Positions 9,206-20,373 are shown, counted from the stretch's first letter. The stretch: 22,513 nucleotides of DNA from DASVXQ01 sp046727955 (GCA_046727955.1 JBKPDO010000274.1:1-22513); one strand, 5' to 3'. Program-made: numbers and translations. The notes: a model not told the origin generated them from the letters alone.

Positions 9206-9222
9206 CGTTACCACCGGTAGCG
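9206..9222. promoter_or_regulatory. 17-bp imperfect palindrome before the synthetase gene, candidate operator
   Basis: CGTTACCACCGGTAGCG is an inverted repeat (TACC/GGTA core plus outer CG/CG) that overlaps the start of the Shine-Dalgarno. Placement and symmetry suit a dimeric repressor, as TetR-type fatty-acid regulators often bind in such positions. No regulator gene is adjacent. Confidence 0.35.
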
Positions 9223-9233
9223 AGGAGGCGAGC

Positions 9234-11117
9234 ATGCAGGCAGCCGACAGCTCCGCCGAGCGGGCCGCCGAGCGGGCCGCCGAGCGGGCCGCCATCGACG
9301 CTCGGGTCGCGGGACAGACCTTGTGCACAGTCCTGGAGCGGAACGCCCGCACCCACGCGGACCTGCCAGCGTTGTCGTGGCAGGAGGGCGACACCTGGCG
9401 GCAGCTCAGCTGGCGGGACTACCGCGAGCGGGTGGCCGAGGTAGCGATGGGGCTCGACGCGCTGGGCGTCGGCCGCGGAGACTTCGTGGCGATCATGGCC
9501 CGCAACCGGCCCGAGCACCTGATCGCCGACCTGGCCGCGGTGCACCTCGGTGCGACGCCCGTGTCGCTGTACAACACCCTCGCCCCCGAGCAGATCGCCT
9601 ATATCGCCAACCACTGTGAGGCCAAGGTGGCGGTCGTCGAGGACCGCGACTTCATGGAGCGCTGGGAGAAGGTCAAGGGCGAGCTGCCCGCCCTGCGGAC
9701 CGTGGTCCTGCTCGAGGACGCCGCCGACTTCGCGGACTACGACTGGGTGCGCTCCTGGGACGACGTCGTCGCCGCCGGGCGCGCGGCGCTCGGCACCGAC
9801 CGGGAGCGCTTCGACGCGGCCTGGCAGGCGGTCGGGCCCCAGGACCTGGCCACGGTGCTCTACACCTCCGGCACCACCGGACCGCCCAAGGGGGTCATGA
9901 CCACCCACTACAACGCCCTGTGGACGGCGGCCTCGATTGACGAGTGGGCTAAGGACCCGAGGTGGGGAACCGGCACCAAGTACGTGTCCTACCTGCCCCT
10001 CGCCCACAGCACGGAGCGGCTGAGCGGTCACTACGTCGGCCTGTGGAGGCCGTCCTGGCTGTTCATGTGCCCTGACATGAACAAGATCATCGAGGTCCTG
10101 CCCCAGGTGCGGCCGTTCACGTTCGTGGCCGTCCCGCGCCTGTGGGAGAAGGCCCAGGCCGGCATCATGGCGGGCCTGGCCGCCGAGCCCAACCAGCGCC
10201 GCCGCAGAGTGGCCGAGTCGGCGATCGAGCTCGGCCGGCGGGTGGTCCGGCTCGAGCAGGCGGGCAAGCCGGTGCCGCTCGGGCTGCGGCTGCGCCGCGC
10301 CCTGTTCGACCGGCTGGTGTACGCAAAGGTCCGCGAGCGGATCGGCCTCAACCAGTGCGAGGTCGTCTTCAGCGGCGCCGCTCCGCTGGCCGGCGACGTG
10401 ATGGAGTTCTTCCTCGCGCTCGGGTTGCCGCTGCGGGAGGGGTACGGGCTCACCGAGTCGACGGCGCCGGCGACGCTCAACCGTCCGGACAGGCTCAAGG
10501 TCGGCATGGTGGGGCCTCCGCTGCCCGGGGTGGAGATGCGCCTCGACGACGACGGCGAGCTGCTGCTGCGCGGCGGCAACGTCGCGGCCGGCTACTACAA
10601 GGACCCGGAGAGGACCGCCGAGACCTTCGACCAGGACGGCTGGCTGCGCACCGGCGACGTCGCGCAGGTCGACGGCGACGGCTGGGTGCGGATCATCGAC
10701 CGCAAGAAGGAGCTGATCGTCACCGCCGGCGGCGAGAACGTCTCGCCCTCCAACCTCGAGAACTTGCTCAAGGCGCACCCGCTGATCGCCCAGGCGTGCG
10801 TGGTCGGCGACCGCAGGCGCTACCCGGCGGCGCTGATCGTGCTCGACTCGGAGGTCGCCCCCGGCTGGGCCGCCAAGCACGGCGTGCTTTACGAGCGCCT
10901 GGAGCGGTTCGCCGCCGACGAGCGCGTCCACAGCGAGATCGAGCGGGCCGTGGCCGGCGTCAACCAGCACGTCTCCCGCCCCGAGCAGATCAAGCGCTTC
11001 ACTATCCTGTCGACCGAGTGGACCGTCGAGGGCGACGAGCTGACCCCGACGCTGAAGCTCAAGCGCCGCGTGATCCACGACAAGTACGCGAGCCAGATCG
11101 AGAGCCTCTACACCTGA
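9234..11117 (+). CDS. Long-chain acyl-CoA synthetase (AMP-forming)
   Basis: The 627-residue enzyme of the ANL superfamily (FAA1/FadD15-like) activates fatty acids to acyl-CoA through an acyl-AMP. Motifs in order: YTSGTTGPPKG (P-loop, 210-220), GYGLTES (403-409), WLRTGDV (470-476), IIDRKKELIVTAGGENVSP (hinge, 487-505) and TPTLKLKRR, with the catalytic Lys at about 608. Length fits the long-chain group. The ATG at 9234 has GAGGAGG ending 5 nt upstream. The extreme N-terminus carries a 12-bp triplicated sequence that encodes ERAA repeats (about residues 9-20), an unusual charged helix before the conserved start. No other fatty-acid gene lies beside it, so the substrate is unknown. Confidence 0.93.
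   Translation: MQAADSSAERAAERAAERAAIDARVAGQTLCTVLERNARTHADLPALSWQEGDTWRQLSWRDYRERVAEVAMGLDALGVGRGDFVAIMARNRPEHLIADLAAVHLGATPVSLYNTLAPEQIAYIANHCEAKVAVVEDRDFMERWEKVKGELPALRTVVLLEDAADFADYDWVRSWDDVVAAGRAALGTDRERFDAAWQAVGPQDLATVLYTSGTTGPPKGVMTTHYNALWTAASIDEWAKDPRWGTGTKYVSYLPLAHSTERLSGHYVGLWRPSWLFMCPDMNKIIEVLPQVRPFTFVAVPRLWEKAQAGIMAGLAAEPNQRRRRVAESAIELGRRVVRLEQAGKPVPLGLRLRRALFDRLVYAKVRERIGLNQCEVVFSGAAPLAGDVMEFFLALGLPLREGYGLTESTAPATLNRPDRLKVGMVGPPLPGVEMRLDDDGELLLRGGNVAAGYYKDPERTAETFDQDGWLRTGDVAQVDGDGWVRIIDRKKELIVTAGGENVSPSNLENLLKAHPLIAQACVVGDRRRYPAALIVLDSEVAPGWAAKHGVLYERLERFAADERVHSEIERAVAGVNQHVSRPEQIKRFTILSTEWTVEGDELTPTLKLKRRVIHDKYASQIESLYT
9255..9293 (+). repeat. 12-bp tandem repeat (ERAA codons)
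   Basis: Three copies of GCCGAGCGGGCC plus a partial fourth lie in the first codons of the acyl-CoA synthetase gene and encode AERA/ERAA repeats. The 12-bp unit keeps frame. Confidence 0.85.
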
Positions 11118-11188
11118 TCAGCCCGGACCAGCTGATCAGCCCGGACCAGCCCAGTGATCAGCCCAGTGATCAGCCCGGACCAGCCCAG
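11115..11188. repeat. TGATCAGCCC tandem repeat starting at the synthetase stop codon
   Basis: Four units each begin with TGATCAGCCC, at 11115 (18 bp), 11133 (22 bp), 11155 (12 bp) and 11167 (22 bp). Three of the four contain CGGACCAGC. The TGA of the first unit is the stop codon of the acyl-CoA synthetase gene. Unit lengths differ by loss or gain of internal segments. Confidence 0.9.
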
Positions 11189-11266
11189 GCGCGCCGGATA
11201 GGTCACCGCGACGTGGCCAGCGGCCGAGCGGCGGAGGGTCTACGGGAGGGTCTACGGCTGAGCCAA

Positions 11267-11302
11267 CGGGTGAGGGGCGCTCAGGGGAGCGCCCCTCACC
11301 CG
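11267..11302. terminator. Perfect 16-bp bidirectional terminator hairpin
   Basis: CGGGTGAGGGGCGCTC (11267-11282) pairs perfectly with 11287-11302 around the loop AGGG. It lies between the convergent acyl-CoA synthetase and Asp-box protein genes, 14 nt from the end of the latter. No U-tract follows on either side, but the stem is very stable. Confidence 0.8.
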
Positions 11303-11316
11303 GGGCCAAGGCGTGG

Positions 11317-12999
11317 TTACGGCGTTGGGTCCAGGAAGGAACCGCTGAAGATGTCGAGGTTGCCGAAGTCGGGTGGGCAGTCGGTCAGCGGGGACGGTCT
11401 GGCTATCGGGGATCCGTCGATCAGGGACTGCCGGTAGGCGTCCACCGCGGGACAGTCCGTCGCGTCGCGCGCGTCCATCCACACCACGACCCCGTAGTCA
11501 CGCGCGGCCGCGGCGAACTGGTAGTCGTAGATCAGCTCCCGGTTGAGCGTCCGGGTCGTGCCCCTGGCGTCGCCGACCGCCGCCCGGTGCAGCGTCGTGA
11601 AGCTACCGAGCGCGCCACCCGCGCCGACGTCCGCGTGGCGGGCGACCCCCTGCATCCGGCGCGGATTGGCCGTGGTCGTCTGGAACGGGTCCAGGTAGCC
11701 GTTGTAGACCAGGTACACGTCGGTGCCGTTGGGCGAGATCGCCACCGCCGGATTGTCCGGCCGGTCGCCGGCCTCGGCGGCGTTGACCGGGGTCGACCAG
11801 GTCACACCCTGGTCGGCCGAGGTCTGCACGAGCGCCTGCTCGTGGTTGAGCGCACCGTCGGGCCAGGTGAGCACGAGGGTGTCGGTGGCGCCGGCGCCGT
11901 TCGGGGCGCCGTTGGCGATGGTGAGGCTGGGGAAGCTGTCGGTGCGGGTCCCTGCGAACCCGTCGAATACGATCCGGCCCGACACCCGGTCGAACACCCC
12001 GACGTCGTGCACGGTGGCCACCGCGCGGGGCTTGTCGAAGTTGGAGCCCCCGTCGAACGAGCGGGCCAGGTAGAAGACGCTCTGGCCGGTCTTGACGTCA
12101 GCGCCCTCCCAGACGACGTAGACGACGCCGGTCGAGTCGGTGCGCACCGCGCAGCCCTGGCGCCCGCCGGTCTGGGCGTTGTTGGTGGCCGAGCTGAGCT
12201 GGCGCTGGCGCCAGGTGTCCCCGCCGTCGCTGGAGGCCGAGAGCACGATCGGCTCGGGCGGGCCGCTCACGCTGCGGAAGGAGGTGTTGCACAGGTAGAC
12301 GTTGCCGAAGAAGTGGCTGGACGCGGCGTTGTCCGCCCAGATGTCCTCCTTGTCGCTGAACGTCGTGTTGCTCTGGCGCGTGACGATCACCGGGTCCTTC
12401 CAGGCACTCTGGTCATTCGCCGCGGCCGCTTGGACGTCATCGGTACGCGACACCGTCGCCGCCACGAAGCCGCTGAACGGCATCTGGCCGGTGAGCGGGA
12501 AGGCGAGGTTGGCGTAGTAAAGCCGCGAGCCGTTCGCCCACGAGAACCCGCCGGGGCCGGGCTTCGGCCCGAACGCGAGCGCCGGGTCGCCATGAGAGGA
12601 CATGCCGTTCTCGAGGTATTTGGGCAGGGTGTGGATGGGGCCGACATGGGTCGTGCCGTTCTGCGCGGTCAGGCCCGTGTAGGTGGGCTGGGTCCAGGTA
12701 TCGCCGCGGTTGAACGAGAAGTAGATGCCGGAGATGCCGATGTCGGGGGTGAGGTCACAGCTGCTGCCCTTGCACGGAGAGCTGTCGACCAGGTCGTTGG
12801 CGCCGGCGGCCAGCACCGCCGGGTTGTTCGCGTCCATGGCGAGTGCGGGCTCGTTGGAGGCGTTGGGCAGGTACGGTGTCGTGGGGCTGCCCACCGTTAC
12901 CTTGCTCTCGGCAGTCTGGGCGCCGGCCATCATGGGAGCGGTCAACGCCGCCACCACAGCCAGCAACGCCGCAAGCCTTGCAACGCGGCGAATCGTCAT
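11317..12999 (-). CDS. Secreted Asp-box (BNR/sialidase-like) beta-propeller protein
   Basis: The 560-residue protein has a Sec signal peptide (about 1-27, basic start, hydrophobic core, cleavage after AGA). It is followed by a repeat domain with Asp-box motifs S-x-D-x-G-x-T-W at about 95-102 (SFNRGDTW), 256-263 (SSDGGDTW), 314-321 (degenerate) and 394-401 (SADQGVTW). Asp boxes mark sialidase-type beta-propellers, but the catalytic Arg triad and Tyr/Glu of true sialidases cannot be confirmed by eye, so the substrate is open. Two Cys pairs may form disulfides. The ATG at 12999 is chosen because GGGGAGGAAG lies just upstream and the signal peptide starts there. It ends next to a strong terminator and follows the histidine kinase gene on the same strand. 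Confidence 0.85.
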   Translation of the reverse strand: MTIRRVARLAALLAVVAALTAPMMAGAQTAESKVTVGSPTTPYLPNASNEPALAMDANNPAVLAAGANDLVDSSPCKGSSCDLTPDIGISGIYFSFNRGDTWTQPTYTGLTAQNGTTHVGPIHTLPKYLENGMSSHGDPALAFGPKPGPGGFSWANGSRLYYANLAFPLTGQMPFSGFVAATVSRTDDVQAAAANDQSAWKDPVIVTRQSNTTFSDKEDIWADNAASSHFFGNVYLCNTSFRSVSGPPEPIVLSASSDGGDTWRQRQLSSATNNAQTGGRQGCAVRTDSTGVVYVVWEGADVKTGQSVFYLARSFDGGSNFDKPRAVATVHDVGVFDRVSGRIVFDGFAGTRTDSFPSLTIANGAPNGAGATDTLVLTWPDGALNHEQALVQTSADQGVTWSTPVNAAEAGDRPDNPAVAISPNGTDVYLVYNGYLDPFQTTTANPRRMQGVARHADVGAGGALGSFTTLHRAAVGDARGTTRTLNRELIYDYQFAAAARDYGVVVWMDARDATDCPAVDAYRQSLIDGSPIARPSPLTDCPPDFGNLDIFSGSFLDPTP

Positions 13000-13063
13000 G
13001 ATCGGCTTCCTCCCCTCGTCGGGTGCCGGGGCGTAGCGCATCGGCGCATTCCACGCCACATAT

Positions 13064-13092
13064 AGAAAAGCGGCCGAGCGTGCGCGGCCGTT
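13064..13092 (-). terminator. Intrinsic terminator after the histidine kinase gene
   Basis: Read on the minus strand, CGGCCG, an 8-nt loop and CGGCCG are followed directly by CTTTTCT. This is the only hairpin here with a clear U-run. It abuts the kinase stop codon (13091-13093), so it would separate the kinase transcript from the downstream Asp-box gene. Confidence 0.65.
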
Positions 13093-14581
13093 ACCCGGCG
13101 TCGGCCACCTCGCTCTCGCGAGCCAGGGGGAGGCGCAGCTCGAAGCGCGCCCCGCGGGCGGCGCCGACCGGGTCCCCCAGCTCGAGCGCGCCTCCCTGCG
13201 CACGGGCGAGCTGGCGGGCGACGTAGAGCCCGAGCCCCACCCCACCGCCACGGGCCGACCCACTGCGCCCGTCGTCCAGGCGCATGAAGCGCTCGAAGAT
13301 CCGCTCCCGCTCGGATGCGGGCACACCGGGTCCGGCGTCCTCGACCGCGATCACGGCATAGTCGCCGGCGCGGCTCGCCTCCAGCCGGATCGGGACGCCC
13401 TCTGGCGAGTACTTGGCGGCGTTGTCGAGCAGGTTGGTCAGCGCCTGCAGGATCGCCTCGGGCGCTGCCCGCACCGGCAGGACGCCGTCGCGCGACAAGG
13501 AGATCCTCTGGCCAGGGTTGGCCAGCATGGCGGCGCCGAACGCCTGCTGCGCGAGCTCCGCGGCGTCCACCGCCCGCGGCAGGACCCGCTGGCCGGGGAT
13601 CTGCTCGAGCGTCGCCGCCAGCAGCAGCTCCTCGATGAGCTCCTTCAGGCGCTTGCCCTGCCGCGCCGCGATCGCGACCAGCTCGTGGCGCAGCTCCGGT
13701 GAGAGCAAGTGGCTGCGCTGCTCCAGCGTGGCGATCGCGCCGAGCACGCCCGACAGGGGCGTCCGCAGCTCGTGGGAGACCGATGCGAGCAGGTTCTCCT
13801 TGAGCCGCTCGCTCTCCCGGAGCTGGCGCGCCACCGCCTGCTCCGCCTGGGCCAGGCGCGCCTGCTCGGCCGCGACGACCCGCGCCGCCGCGGCGGCCGC
13901 CTCCGCCGCCGTCCGGTTGGCGTCCGCCTCGATCGCCGCCTTGCACGCCAGGTACACCCCCAGCATCGGCAGGGGCAGGAGCAGTACCAGCACCACGCTC
14001 TGCTGCGCCAGCACCGCGACGATCGGCGCCATCGCCGCAAGGATCGCCTCGGGCAGGATCTCCACCCGCATCCCCGCCAAGGTGCGCCAGCTGATCCGCG
14101 CGCCCCGCGCGAACGTGGCGACGATCTCCACCAGTGTCCAATTGACCACGAAGTAGACGAGCGCCCCGGCGGCGAAGGCCGGCACCTGGCCGACCGTGAA
14201 CGGGGGTCTACCACCGAGCAGTGCGAAGACGCCGCCGGCGGCGCCGAGGGCGAGGGTGTACTGGGCGGCGTTAAAGGCGACCTTCTTGATCGCCCTGCGG
14301 TGGAGCGCGTCGGCGACGACCGAGGCCGCCGCGAGTGCCAGCGCGGCCGGGGCCATCCCCCAGCCGAGCAGCAGCGCCCAGGCGAACGTCGTCGAGGTCG
14401 TGATCTCCTTCAGGTCACCGAGTCGAGGCAGAGGGATCGTCCTGAGCTGGCTCACAACGAGAAAGACGACCAGCAGCCAGAAAGCCAGCGACGCAATGCG
14501 CAGAAACAGTCGATCGTATCGGGCCTGCCGATACAGACGTAATTTCTTAGGCAAATCGAGAGAAAGACTCGGGGCCGCCAA
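13091..14581 (-). CDS. Membrane sensor histidine kinase (orphan)
   Basis: The 496-residue kinase has an N-terminal membrane sensor with about six TM helices (28-45, 66-90, 104-122, 133-156 and two within 177-213). An Ala-rich coiled coil follows (220-260), then HisKA with the H box SVSHELRTPLSG (phospho-His about 270). The HATPase domain has N box LTNLLDNAAKYSP (381-393), G1 VEDAGPGVP (413-421), F box RIFERFMRLD (427-436) and G2 GGGVGLGLYVARQL (445-458). All catalytic elements are present. No response regulator lies within the window, so it is an orphan. The start is taken as TTG 14581, just ahead of the first TM helix, but no good Shine-Dalgarno supports it and the start is uncertain. Confidence 0.92.
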   Translation of the reverse strand: MAAPSLSLDLPKKLRLYRQARYDRLFLRIASLAFWLLVVFLVVSQLRTIPLPRLGDLKEITTSTTFAWALLLGWGMAPAALALAAASVVADALHRRAIKKVAFNAAQYTLALGAAGGVFALLGGRPPFTVGQVPAFAAGALVYFVVNWTLVEIVATFARGARISWRTLAGMRVEILPEAILAAMAPIVAVLAQQSVVLVLLLPLPMLGVYLACKAAIEADANRTAAEAAAAAARVVAAEQARLAQAEQAVARQLRESERLKENLLASVSHELRTPLSGVLGAIATLEQRSHLLSPELRHELVAIAARQGKRLKELIEELLLAATLEQIPGQRVLPRAVDAAELAQQAFGAAMLANPGQRISLSRDGVLPVRAAPEAILQALTNLLDNAAKYSPEGVPIRLEASRAGDYAVIAVEDAGPGVPASERERIFERFMRLDDGRSGSARGGGVGLGLYVARQLARAQGGALELGDPVGAARGARFELRLPLARESEVADAG

Positions 14582-14649
14582 GTGCGAGACCCGCCCAGAC
14601 CCCGCGGATGTATGGCCCCTGGCAGCCCGGAGGCTCGAGAGGCGAGGCC

Positions 14650-14856
14650 CTAGCCGCCTCGGCGCCGTTGTCGGCGGGTGACGACCTGCCGGTCCCAGCC
14701 GCGATGGAGCGAGCAGTACGCGCCCGGGTTATAGCGGCTCAGCCGGGCGTCACAGGCGTCGGCGGCGCAGACCCGCTCGGCGCCGAAGGTGCGGATGGGC
14801 GTGTCCGCACCGGGGGATCGGCGCTTCGCGCTATCCTGCCCGTTCGAGACCGTCAT
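14650..14856 (-). CDS. Small putative zinc-binding protein
   Basis: The 68-residue protein has a Cys/His pattern C30-x4-C35-x12-C48-x2-H51 in the segment CAADACDARLSRYNPGAYCSLH. I have the impression of similar short actinobacterial proteins with CDxRLSxYNPGxxCxxH, so a zinc knuckle is plausible. The tail is very basic (RRQRRRGG), suggesting nucleic-acid binding. No function is known to me. The ATG at 14856 has no clear Shine-Dalgarno. It lies 68 bp upstream of the histidine kinase start on the same strand and might be co-transcribed with it. Codon pattern and Cys spacing make it more likely real than chance, but it is short. Confidence 0.6.
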   Translation of the reverse strand: MTVSNGQDSAKRRSPGADTPIRTFGAERVCAADACDARLSRYNPGAYCSLHRGWDRQVVTRRQRRRGG

Positions 14857-14963
14857 GGTTGATATGGTTCCAGGCTTCAGGGGCGCTGAAACCTCAGTGG
14901 CCGAAGGAGCCCGAACGGGATACCCGAGCCGGGTGCCCGAATCGATGCCCGGCGGGCCGGCGG

Positions 14964-15818
14964 TCAGGAGCTGCCCGGGGACGTGAGGCCGGGCGCCGTG
15001 GAGACGGGCGCCGTGGAGACGGGCGCCGTGGAGACGGGCGCCGAAGGGCCGCCTGGAACCTCGATCCGCTCCAGGCGGTGGTGCACCTCATAGCGGTCGC
15101 CACGGTAGACCGAGCGCACGTACTCGATCAGGTTGCCGGACTGGTCGCTGGTGACGCGCTGGAACAACAGCGCGGGCTGCCCGCTGTCGATGCCCAGCAC
15201 CTCCGCCTCCTCCTCGGTGAGCCGCACCGCGCTCGCCCACTGGTCGGCGGACTTCACCCAGACGCCCCAGCGCTCGGCCAGCAGGGTGTACAGCGACACG
15301 TCGGCGAGGTCGATCTCCTCCAGGCCCGGGAAGCGGCTGGCCGGGAGGTACGTCCGCTCCAGCGCCATGGGCTCGCCGTTGGCGGTCCGGATCCGCTCGA
15401 CGTGGACCACCGGCGTGCCCTCCGGCACCTGCAGGTGCCGCGAGATCACCGCGCTCGCCGGAGTGGCCTCGCGGGTCAGCACGATCGAGCCGGGGGTCAT
15501 GCCGCGCGCCCGCATGTCCTCGGTGAACGAGGTCAGGGTCTGCGGCTGGCGGAACTTCGGCTCGGCCACGAAGGTGCCGCTGCCGTGGACCCGGTACACC
15601 AGCCCCTTGCCGGCCAGCTCGTCGATCGCCTGAGTGACGGTCGCCCTGGCGACGCCGTACCGCTTTGCCAGCAGCCGCTCCGAGGGAAGCCTGACGCCCG
15701 GCTCGAAGGTCTCGATGAACCCCTCGAGGATCTCCTGAAGCTGCTCTCCCTTGGGCCGCTGGTAGGAGAGGTTCGGAGGCAGGGACGCGAGCAGCGCCCC
15801 CTGCCGGCTCGCCTTCAT
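14964..15818 (-). CDS. GntR family regulator, HutC/UTRA subfamily
   Basis: The 284-residue regulator has an N-terminal winged helix-turn-helix (about 24-86, with LPSERLLAKRYGVARATVTQ and GLVYRVHGSGTFV). A UTRA ligand-binding domain follows (about 95-252), with TPGSIVL, VERIRTANGEPMALERTYLP and SGNLIEYVRSVYRGDRYEV. The last 28 residues contain three APVST repeats coded by 15-bp tandem units and look disordered. The UTRA effector cannot be read from the sequence. The ATG at 15818 follows TACACT by 6 nt and has no Shine-Dalgarno, suggesting a leaderless transcript. It is divergent, with 92 bp between, from the EndoQ-UvrD gene, so it may control that gene as well as itself; this is inference. Confidence 0.9.
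   Translation of the reverse strand: MKASRQGALLASLPPNLSYQRPKGEQLQEILEGFIETFEPGVRLPSERLLAKRYGVARATVTQAIDELAGKGLVYRVHGSGTFVAEPKFRQPQTLTSFTEDMRARGMTPGSIVLTREATPASAVISRHLQVPEGTPVVHVERIRTANGEPMALERTYLPASRFPGLEEIDLADVSLYTLLAERWGVWVKSADQWASAVRLTEEEAEVLGIDSGQPALLFQRVTSDQSGNLIEYVRSVYRGDRYEVHHRLERIEVPGGPSAPVSTAPVSTAPVSTAPGLTSPGSS
14991..15043 (-). repeat. 15-bp tandem repeat in the GntR gene 3' end
   Basis: Three exact copies of GGGCGCCGTGGAGAC on the plus strand (14991-15035) plus a partial fourth encode APVST repeats in the C-terminal tail of the GntR regulator. Confidence 0.9.
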
Positions 15819-15824
15819 GGCGAA

Positions 15825-15830
15825 AGTGTA
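15825..15830 (-). promoter_or_regulatory. Putative -10 box of the GntR gene (leaderless type)
   Basis: Minus-strand TACACT is followed by 6 nt and the ATG. The nearby repeated GTGGAC/GGAC could be an operator but is not convincing. Confidence 0.4.
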
Positions 15831-15910
15831 GCCCGTCCGTCCACTACCAGGCCCATCACGGCTCGCCCCCGTTTGCGAGGCAGTCGGGGCCCCGTGGCAA
15901 GATCTGGGGT

Positions 15911-19233
<3,323 letters not shown>

Positions 19234-19237
<4 letters not shown>

Positions 19238-19254
19238 GCGCGCTGACTGCTCAG
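19234..19254 (+). terminator. Possible terminator after the EndoQ-UvrD gene
   Basis: CTGAGC (19234-19239, containing the stop codon) pairs with GCTCAG (19249-19254) around a 9-nt loop. It has only 6 bp and no U-run, so this is weak. Confidence 0.35.
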
Positions 19255-19257
19255 CAC

Positions 19258-20186
19258 CCGAAGGTGAACCAGTTGACGCTGCAGACCCTTGCTGCCACGC
19301 CGCCAGATCAGCTCCACGCACGAGCGCTGGCCGGCCGCCATGGCCAGCTTCTTGATCGAGGACAGCTTGTCGCGGTAGCGCGGCCGGGAACGGCGCCCTT
19401 GCCCGAGTACGGGGCGGCCACGGGGCGCACCTGCTCGAGGTAGGCGCTGGTGTCGGCCCGGACCTCCACCACGTCGGGGACCCCTCGGGCGTCCAGCCCC
19501 CAGCGGAACTCCCCAACGTCCCCATCGCCGCAGTCGGCCAGCAGCACCGGCGGCCAAAGCTCCCAGCCGCCAGGCTCATCCAGCATGTCCAGCACCAGCT
19601 GCCACTTGGGCCGGTGGTGCACGCCCTGGGGCAGGTGGAAGGCCGCGCGGCGGTGGCCATCGCGTCCTGGTCCCAGCGTTCGGGCACAACCAGCCGCCAG
19701 TCCAGCGGACACAAGGCGTGCTCGGTGACCGCGTCCACCGACACCCCAGCTGGCAGTTGGCGGTCGTGCCCAGCGTGCCGGAGTACTGGCGCTACACCCC
19801 ACCCAATGGTCGCCGTCCTTTGGGAAAGCCGGTGTCGTCCACCACCCACGCGGTCGGCTGAAGCGCCGCGGTCAGCACCTGGGCCAGCCGCCGGCGGACC
19901 GGCCGCCAGTCCACGGGCTGCTCGCGACGAAGTGGTGCAGCGCCTGGTCGTGCACCTCGCCCAGACGCCGGGCCATCGGCTGGATCGACTTGCGCCGGCC
20001 GTCCAGCATCAGCCCGCGCAGGTAGCACTGCCCGCGGGCACGCTGATCGGCGCGTGCAAGCGAGGCGAAGACCTCGTCGGCGAAGGCTTCCAGGCGTCCA
20101 CGGATCGTGGCCAGCTCGGCTAGTGTGAGGCCACCCCACCCACAGCCTGCTCCCTTGTGCTTGGACCGGGAAGACGGGTCCCTCAC
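19258..20186 (-). pseudogene. IS701-like transposase, multiply frameshifted
   Basis: Recognisable transposase segments lie in order on the minus strand but in changing frames. The N-terminal part (LAELATIRGRLEAFADEVF, then YLRGLMLDGRRKSIQPMARRL) starts from the GTG at 20186. After a shift near 19915 come the RRRLAQVLTAALQPTAWVV stretch and DDTGFPK. Later frames carry VTEHALCPLDWRLVVPERWD, then LPQGVHHRPKWQLVLDMLDE and PVLLADCGDGDVGEFR, and finally SCVELIWRRGSKG near 19330. The DDE residues (D in VVDDTGFPK, D in LLADCGDG, E in CVELIWRRG) are spread over at least three frames, so no working enzyme can be made. I could not find terminal inverted repeats or a target duplication, so element ends are unknown. 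It begins 20 bp after the EndoQ-UvrD stop. Confidence 0.8.
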
Positions 20187-20222
20187 ACCCTATCCATCAA
20201 TCACAGACCTGACAGAGTCCTA

Positions 20223-20357
20223 TCAGGTGGCGGACCAGGAACCCAGGCGGGTGGCGGGACGGTCGAACGCGCCGAGCTCGTCCATGAACCGCTCGGCGTA
20301 CAGGCCCCACCCTTCGCTGTATCCCGAGATCTCGCACAGGGACGTCTGGAACCGGGA
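20223..20357 (-). pseudogene. Fragment of a DUF885 family gene
   Basis: The translated minus strand contains SRFQTSLCEISGYSEGWGLY followed by AERFMDELGAFDRPATRLG, which matches the (V/S)EGWALYAERLMDELG signature of DUF885 proteins (putative Zn peptidase-like). Only about 44 residues remain before a stop. The expected upstream HExxH-type region and downstream C-terminus are absent. The missing C-terminal side faces the IS701-like remnant, so the element or a linked deletion probably destroyed the gene. Recognition is from one motif, so moderate confidence. Confidence 0.5.
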
Positions 20358-20373
20358 AAGCGGTGTCGCAGTC

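Noticed and set aside
9111..9329. Replication origin
   Set aside because: There is only one perfect DnaA box and one near match, with no AT-rich unwinding element and no dnaA/dnaN/gyr neighbours.
9150..11078. Long minus-strand frame antisense to the acyl-CoA synthetase
   Set aside because: The plus strand encodes all ANL motifs; the antisense product has no recognisable domain.
11587..13065. 492-codon plus-strand frame opposite the Asp-box gene
   Set aside because: Composition is typical of antisense shadow, with no ribosome-binding site; the minus strand has a signal peptide and Asp boxes.
14835..14860. tRNA T-arm-like GTTCGAGAC
   Set aside because: No acceptor, D or anticodon stems can be formed around it.
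19238..20222. Terminal inverted repeats of the IS701-like element
   Set aside because: Comparison of both flanks by eye showed no convincing inverted match or target duplication.
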